From Siphonodentalium dalli (Eukaryota > Mollusca > Scaphopoda > Gadilida > Siphonodentaliidae), in NCBI GenBank assembly GCA_032622095.1, contig CP136069.1:41640194-41704193 (forward strand): DNA of 64,000 nucleotides, read 5' to 3'. The notes under the pieces were generated by a model. The model did no database searches. It was not told where the DNA came from and saw only the letters and a list, made by a program, of their open reading frames with translations. The translations under genes and the position numbers were made by a program. Below, piece after piece: positions 58,697-64,000 of the stretch; position 1 is the stretch's first letter; each line of letters starts with the position of its first letter.

Positions 58697-59050
58697 TTAT
58701 ACCTCCAGATAAATGGAGGGTATACTTGGATTGACTGTGTCTGTCGTTCGTTTGTCTGTCCGTCCTGGTATAGATCTCAGCATTGGGTTATCAGAATTAA
58801 ATTTGGTATGGAGATTTGTCATGATGACTGCTTTCAAAAGAGGGGCGAATGACTATGGTCACGTTTTTCATTCTAGAGTTATCTTTTGTTTATCTGGAAA
58901 TCTGGGTTTTTTCCGTCCATCCGCGCAGATATATCTCAGCCATGGGTTATCGGATCTGAATGAAATTTTGTATGGAGGTTTGCATCACAACTGCTGTTAA
59001 AAGAATACCCAATGACGTTGTTTGCATGCTTTGGCCTGAGTTATGGCCAT
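58697..59050 (+). mobile_element. Hairpin/TCCG element H5
   Basis: Hairpin TATACCTCCA-GATAAA-TGGAGGGTATA, CTTGG, then GTCTGTCCGTCC. Two modules follow with GGGTTATC at 58785 and 58944 (159 bp), each with an AAATTTGGTATGGAG or GAAATTTTGTATGGAG motif, and GAGTTATGGCCATTAATTT at the end. Confidence 0.6.
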
Positions 59051-59970
59051 TAATTTGTAAATTTTTCATGATTTGTGTCTGCCATGCTTTTCAACTGGTT
59101 TTTTAAACCATTATTTGGAGGATGGCGTCTAACTGATCAAAATGTTAAACAGTTTGAAATATAATGCCTGACATAACATTAGTTGGTAATTTGTCACCAC
59201 ATATACATGTACACATACTGGTTGAAATTATTCTCTTTGTTTGATTTTCCAATAATTAGTTGAGAATTTGTTGTTTTTAGACCAACAGTAGCATTTGTTT
59301 CTACTTTTGTATCCAAATTTTTATCTGAAATGGCCACCAATTGGTTTATATGGGGGAGGAAAGGGGATGAAGGGAGGGAGGGAGTTCCAGTCCAAAGGAG
59401 GTACAAATGGAATTCTGAAATCAAATCAAATCAAATATTTAATGGTATCAATCCAACATGTGAATTATCACCAATTGTAACAAACATATAGTAACATTTA
59501 ATGTATGAACACAATTGACCAACATAATTAAAAATGAAAAATAAAGAATATGTGTTTGTGCTGAAGTGGTAAATAGATGTCTTTGATGACGAAACATGTA
59601 AAGGTGCATTTTGTTTTGGTAAATTGTCTGATGATAATGTTAAAGTATTAAAACCATAATGTTGATTATTAAAGATGCAATTAATGGAATTCTGCGAACC
59701 AGGGAGTTTTGTCTGGTTCGGGGAGGGGGGAATTGGAAATTTCATGGTGGACACCCCCAATGGGAACCCTCTAGCCACATCCCTATCCTTGTATGCACTG
59801 CTCACTGAATGTATAATTGGAGATTCTAAAAAGACCTGATCTGAGAATTCACCATGAAATGAGTTGAATTTTAGAGTAGATGGCCTTGGAAAATATTGGA
59901 TATATCAGTACACTGTCATTGTTCACAATTGTTTACAAATATTATGTGAACTTAACTTAAATGAATCATT
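59051..59970. other. Intron 1 tail before exon 2
   Basis: No gene. An ATCAAATCAAATCAAATA run near 59420 resembles the short tandem tails of some non-LTR retrotransposons (minus strand), but nothing more supports this. Confidence 0.35.
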
Positions 59971-59984
59971 ACTTATATTTTCAG

Positions 59985-60059
59985 GTGGGATTACAAAAAA
60001 CTGCTGTATAACTCCACATTCTGTTTAGTGCCTAGAGGAAGACGACTCGGATCATTCAG
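59985..60059 (+). CDS. EXT1: Exostosin-1, coding exon 2
   Basis: 75-nt exon between acceptor TATTTTCAG and donor GTATGT (60060). Joined to exon 1 it completes a Lys codon and reads [20 protein letters not shown] then LGSF and two bases of an Arg codon. [17 protein letters not shown] is one of the most conserved EXT1 stretches; the first Arg of GRR corresponds to human R340, a residue mutated in hereditary multiple exostoses. Reading frame and phase agree with exon 1. The exon stops two bases into the Arg that precedes the FLEALQ motif, 19 nt earlier than human exon 2. Exon 3 and the rest of the GT47 and GT64 domains lie beyond the window. Confidence 0.93.
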
Positions 60060-60484
60060 GTATGTGGAACCATAGATATATCAGTGATAACCCTTTGCTA
60101 ACTGAACACACTATATGATTCATATTGATTCATTTTAGGGATGTTCAACTGAGGCCAAAGACAAAATATGTGGTTAGGATTTCCATACTGATCCTTCTAA
60201 ACCCCATACCCTACAAAACCTAAAAAAAACTCTCTCTCTCCAAAAAAAAACAAAAACGTCAATGTCTGAGAATGAGATAATTCTCAAATCAGTTAAGCTT
60301 GGTATTCACTACAATTTATACAAAGTCAATCAAACTTAATCTTACCTCATACTATTAAACAGATGGGAAATAAAACATGAAAAGCCACAAGAACATATAA
60401 AAAAAATTTAAGCCTCACAGACTACTGACCATTATCATTTCTGACTTGTAAACCCAACCACACATTTCATTCTCTTTAGCCTAG

Positions 60485-60901
60485 TACAGTAATGCCCTAA
60501 TTAATCGACTCCTTTACCACAGCAGAATTATGGGTAACTTTTCAGGATTTAGTCGGAAATATGGCTTGTTGCCATTCATCGGAAAGCTCTCGGGGAGAGC
60601 TTTCCGATGAATGGCAACAAGCCATATTTCCGACTAAATCCTGAAAAGTTACCCATAATTCAGCTATGGTTAACCCTTTCAGTGCCAAGTCCGATTTTTG
60701 TATCAACCCATATTTCCTTGATCATTTTTTCAAATTTATTGATTATAATAATGTGATACATTGATGGAAATTTTGATGAAAAAATGATCAAGGAAATATT
60801 GATGACATTTGAAAAAAATGATCAAGGAAATATGGGTTGATACAAAAATTGGACTTGGCATTGAAAGGGTTAAGGAGTCGATTAATTAGGGCATTACTGT
60901 A
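60485..60901. mobile_element. Element B carrying a nested TTAA element
   Basis: TACAGTAATGCCCTAATTAA to TTAATTAGGGCATTACTGTA with full palindromic body. The right arm is interrupted at its TTAA by the element at 60674-60869; removing it restores the arm seen in other B copies. Confidence 0.8.
60674..60869. mobile_element. TTAA palindromic element N nested in B
   Basis: Flanked by TTAA at 60670-60673 and 60870-60873. Termini CCCTTTCAGTGCCAAGTCC and GGACTTGGCATTGAAAGGG are inverted, and much of the rest is palindromic (GATCAAGGAAATATGGGTTG and complement). Non-coding; piggyBac-like. Confidence 0.85.
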
Positions 60902-61053
60902 TGTCCAACAAAAGATGAACACCCCTACAAATAGACAAACTCACAGACACACAGACACAACACCATCATATGCCTGGATCAGTGGTCCAGACTGGTTACT
61001 CTTATATTACTGTAAACTCACAGATTGGATGAATCAATGAATCCATATAGATA

Positions 61054-61513
61054 CAAGCCTGAGTTTAGTGTGCCTGTCATTTGCAGAATGAGGTCCCCAG
61101 AGGGAGAATTTAGTGATGCTATCCTGCACAGCAGGCTAGTATCACCAAATTCACCCTCTGGGGACCTCATTCTGCTTAGGCCTCATCTGCTATGCAGACA
61201 TAGACTCAGATTGAAGTTCCCAAATGGTGAATATTGTGATGTACACCCTTTGGGAACCTTGATTATGCAATGTGTCGGCTGCCAATTTGGGGATATAGAG
61301 AAACTAAACTAAAAAATAAATAGAATCTATGTGAAGAAGTTTCTATAGAAATTTGATAATAAAGAAACTTTCTAGAGAAGATGAGGCCTGAGCAGAATGA
61401 GGTCTCCAGAGGGTGAATTTAGTGATGCTAGCCCACTATGCCGGATAGCATCACTAAATTCACCCTCTGGGGACCTCATTCTTCAAATGACAGGCGCACT
61501 AAACTCAGGCTTG
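61054..61513. mobile_element. Compound palindromic element C, full length
   Basis: Outer inverted ends CAAGCCTGAGTTTAGTG and CACTAAACTCAGGCTTG. Two inner palindromic blocks with GAATGAGGTCCCCAGAGGG flank a linker of about 190 bp. Best copy of the family; 23537-23932 has the same order. Confidence 0.7.
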
Positions 61514-61629
61514 CATGGATAAAAGTGCAATCTCTACCAGAGCACACCAGTCATACTTCCTTTCTGACTCTGTCACCGGCTGGGTACTAGTTTACATTTC
61601 TATATTTAGCGCTGGGTTTTCCGAACAAA

Positions 61630-61654
61630 ATGGCGAAAACCGATTGCCCCAAAG
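61630..61654 (+). other. Possible short start exon in intron 2
   Basis: CAAAATGGCG (YY1-like and a reasonable start context) opens MAKTDCPK, followed at 61655 by GTAAAT, a plausible donor. It could be an alternative first exon or a start of a nested gene; chance is equally likely. Confidence 0.15.
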
Positions 61655-62234
61655 GTAAATTTCCTAATGTGCTTTGAGAACAATTCCCACACTAAAAACT
61701 TAATGACAGAATGGAGGATCAGATCGGTAGTTTTGTTGACGATATTCGCAAGCAACTCGTCAAAATTGGAGCAAATTAGAACTCTTGTGTCTGACTTGCC
61801 ATGCGTTTTGTCGTGACATTGTCGTCCATGTGCGTTTTGACTTAGTGTTGATAAAATAATCGGAGAACCGAATCACACCATTTCGAAATATAGTTCTTCG
61901 GTTTTAGTGGGACTTTTCAAACTTAAGGTTCAAAATTTATACAAATTTTGTTCGATGTTTTGTGTGCTTAACAAGAGCAGCATGTTGCTCTGTTCGCTTA
62001 GTATATATCTTAATTTCGCGGAAGTCCACCAAATGTGGGTGGAATGTCCTGGTAGCAGCTGTATTACCGAGTCATCAAGGGAGGTAAACCCTGCATGGAG
62101 TTTGATAAAAGTGATGGATTTTGTACAAATGGGTTGTGCTATTTCCTGTACCTTGAATAGCTCAGATATTGAGAACACCACACTGTGCATGGGCTGTCCA
62201 GTTGACTGTTGTGATTTGTTTGCTTCCCAAGGTG
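61655..62234. other. Intron 2, open frames without recognised product
   Basis: GC content is slightly raised and frames of 86-111 codons run on both strands (61907-62242 plus; 61930-62190 minus). Neither shows a motif I recognise. Confidence 0.25.
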
Positions 62235-62451
62235 TACAGTAATGCTCTAATTAATCGACCTCTTAACCACAGCAGAATTATGGGTAACTTTTCAGGATTT
62301 AGTCGGAAATATGGCTTGTTGCCATTCCTCGGAAACCTCTCGCCGAGAGCTTTCCCATGAATGGCCACAAGCCATATTTCCGACTAAATCCTGAAAAGTT
62401 ACCCATAATTCTGCTGTGGTTAAGAGGTCGATTAATTAGAGCATTACTGTA
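62235..62451. mobile_element. TA-bounded palindromic element B
   Basis: TACAGTAATGCTCTAATTAA to TTAATTAGAGCATTACTGTA. Complete, with paired substitutions in the two arms. Confidence 0.8.
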
Positions 62452-63449
62452 CTTAGATAATGGTTACATACTTTGTTGAAGTATACTGGATCTCATAATT
62501 GATTGCAGTTACTTGTTGATTCCTAACGATTCATTTGTAGGGATGTTTCTCTAATAAGTTCAACAAACATCTGTAGACTGTGTGTTGACTTAGTAACTGA
62601 ACATTCCAGTCAATAGACCATTCCATTTTATACCTTTAGAACCTAGTTGAAGAATGCATTCAAGTTTGAAGCAGTTTTACGATTGTTTCATGTAGACGGC
62701 CACCCCTATAAGACTTAGATTATCGCATCCCCCCAGACACCCCCACTTCCCCTGTTGCCACTTTGAGTCAGAATTTTCCAACTGGTAATCAATTTTAACA
62801 TAACATAATAATGGTCATTTCAGTCTGTAATTTTGACTGAACGTACCCGTAGGAAAATATTAAATTCTTGGTCCAAAAACGACATAATGTACACTACAGA
62901 TTTCCAACTGTTTTTCCAGGGATGCTGGAAACACCAAAGGGCAAGGGGACAAACCAGTCAGGAGGGCACTTTTCGGGTACCCACTGGACTCCACTGGGCT
63001 AGGGCAAGGGGGACAAGTGACCCTGCATGCCCCCCCCCCTTCTCCGACTACCCTTGTTTTTACCCCAGAAACCTCCTCTGTCACCAAGTCCCTGGTGGGC
63101 CCTGCCATAAATCATGTGATGACATAATAACTACAATATGGATATGACTAAGTTTATTGCACTGCACACCAACTATGCACAGAGCTCCCATGCCCTAGCA
63201 TATGTTTGCAGTACATGGGAGACCGAACTGTTTTCCCACTGATATAAACTTCAATTATATTGAGCGAACAATAGCACACCACTGTGCTTCTCATATAATC
63301 AGCAGAATATTTTCATTATCATTCCATCTTTGCTTCAGGTTCAGATTTGTAATTAAGATCTTTGATCAAAGTTCTCAACTAAAGCCAAACACACATCAAC
63401 ATAGCACAGGATCAAACGAAATCCAAGGCCAAGCAAAGTTTCTATTCTG
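62452..63449. other. Intron 2, mostly unrecognised
   Basis: No exon found. 62918-63055 is a fragment related to the hAT-like F family (GGGATGCTGGAAACACC, GGGCACTTTTCGGG) with a 10-base poly-C tract. Confidence 0.4.
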
Positions 63450-63725
63450 TTAGGCTATTTTATGATCGGAGCTGCATGCTGGTGCAGCATTAAAAATCAT
63501 GTGCCAGTGCATTCTCTTATATATGTGAGTCTATGTGAGTCTCCCATAGGGAGCCTCGCATATATAAGAAATGCACTGGCTTACAAGATCAAGGTAAATA
63601 TTGTTAGGCCAATGTATTCTCTTATATATGCGAGGCTTCCTATGGGTGACTCTCATATATAAGAGAATGCATTGGCACATGGTTTTTCACAAAATTTCAG
63701 GAAGCTCCAGTCATGGAAGGGTTAA
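63450..63725. mobile_element. Foldback A2
   Basis: Left end TTAGGCTATTTTATGATCGG (the expected TTAA reads TTAG) and right end CATGGAAGGGTTAA. Two core palindromes. The right flank (63726-63790) is the inverse of 50750-50820. Confidence 0.65.
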
Positions 63726-64000
63726 AAAGCTCATTCAAACAGATGATGCAGGCAAAAACCTTGGTGTCAGCAAAAACCTATGTTATGCAACAAAGTCAAA
63801 TTTAATGACTATTGAACTGAAATTTAGTGCAAAATAATATTCATTCATTAATGCATTTCTATGCACCTGCTTTTTGCTATTCAATTATTGAATTTAATTT
63901 AGGCATTTCCTTTCAATAACTATTTAACTGAAATCCAGTGCAAAAAATATTCAATCATTAATGAATTTCTATGAACCTGCTTTTTGCTATTTAATTATTT
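63726..64000. other. Intron 2, diverged duplication
   Basis: CATTAATGCATTTCTATGCA and CCTGCTTTTTGCTATTYAAT recur near 63845 and 63955, a tandem duplication of about 110 bp reaching the window end. Confidence 0.6.

Larger units (their letters stand above)
30240..59984 (+). other. EXT1: EXT1 intron 1 (29,745 bp)
   Basis: Donor GTAAGT at 30240-30245; acceptor tract ACTTATATTTTCAG ends at 59984. Phase 2, splitting a Lys codon AA|G, the same place as human intron 1 (after c.962). A very long first intron is also a feature of vertebrate EXT1. It is filled with non-autonomous transposons listed separately. No nested gene is supported. Confidence 0.93.
60060..64000 (+). other. EXT1: EXT1 intron 2, partial
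   Basis: Starts with donor GTATGT and runs off the window. No exon encoding the expected FLEALQ continuation was found on the plus strand. Confidence 0.8.

Noticed and set aside
59431-59805. 124-codon minus-strand frame in intron 1
   Set aside because: Biased composition and no recognisable motif; a LINE origin was considered because of the ATCAAATCAAAT run but is not supported.
63330-63400. Possible EXT1 exon 3 (acceptor CTTCAG followed by codons for FRFVIK)
   Set aside because: The first residues look tempting, but the expected FLEALQAAC continuation is absent, so it is not accepted as an EXT1 exon.

Overview
The window is eukaryotic nuclear DNA, most likely from a marine invertebrate animal. 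It is AT-rich and dense in short palindromic DNA transposons, with long introns carrying GT-AG splice sites and metazoan gene content. Phylum cannot be fixed from this sequence. The motif TACATGTA, poly-G tracts, TCCG-repeat elements and Helitron-like arrays are common, as in published mollusc, brachiopod, hemichordate and echinoderm genomes.

One host gene is certain: an EXT1 (exostosin-1, heparan sulfate polymerase) orthologue on the + strand. Coding exon 1 is 29338-30239 (300 codons plus 2 nt) and coding exon 2 is 59985-60059. Intron 1 is 29,745 bp, and intron 2 runs off the window end. The exon 1/exon 2 junction falls at the same phase-2 position as human EXT1 (inside the Lys codon before the W/Y-D-Y motif). 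The end of exon 2 is 19 nt earlier than in human EXT1. No exon 3 is visible.

Region 1-28,900 (upstream): no intact gene seen. It holds TTAA-bounded foldback elements, a CpG-rich palindrome (3899-4121), a head-to-tail chain of five Helitron-like elements (5368-9534), a 1.8-kb TIR element made of a 164/155-bp repeat (14913-16679), a degraded non-LTR retrotransposon C-terminus (17609-18007, minus), a 4 x 175-bp array (18999-19722), other duplications and foldback families (19.7-28.9 kb), and one short exon-like segment at 14.3 kb.

Region 30,240-59,984 (EXT1 intron 1): a graveyard of short non-autonomous DNA elements. They fall into TTAA-bounded elements (piggyBac-like ends), TA-bounded palindromes with CAGTAATG termini (Tc1/mariner-like), 8-bp-TSD elements (hAT-like), a compound palindrome family, and hairpin plus TCCG-repeat elements. 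There is also a 25-copy 21-bp minisatellite (53862-54381). Several nested insertions show both target site and order of arrival.

The best candidate for something undescribed is a family-crossing module. A repeat of about 155-172 bp carrying a motif near ATGAAATTTGGTATG recurs inside elements with quite different ends (Helitron-like, TIR-array, and several hairpin/TCCG types). A second candidate is a palindromic core (TGCCAATGCATTCTCTTATA) carried by three different sets of terminal repeats. All element classifications rest on visible ends, target duplications and copy comparison within this window only; no database search was possible.
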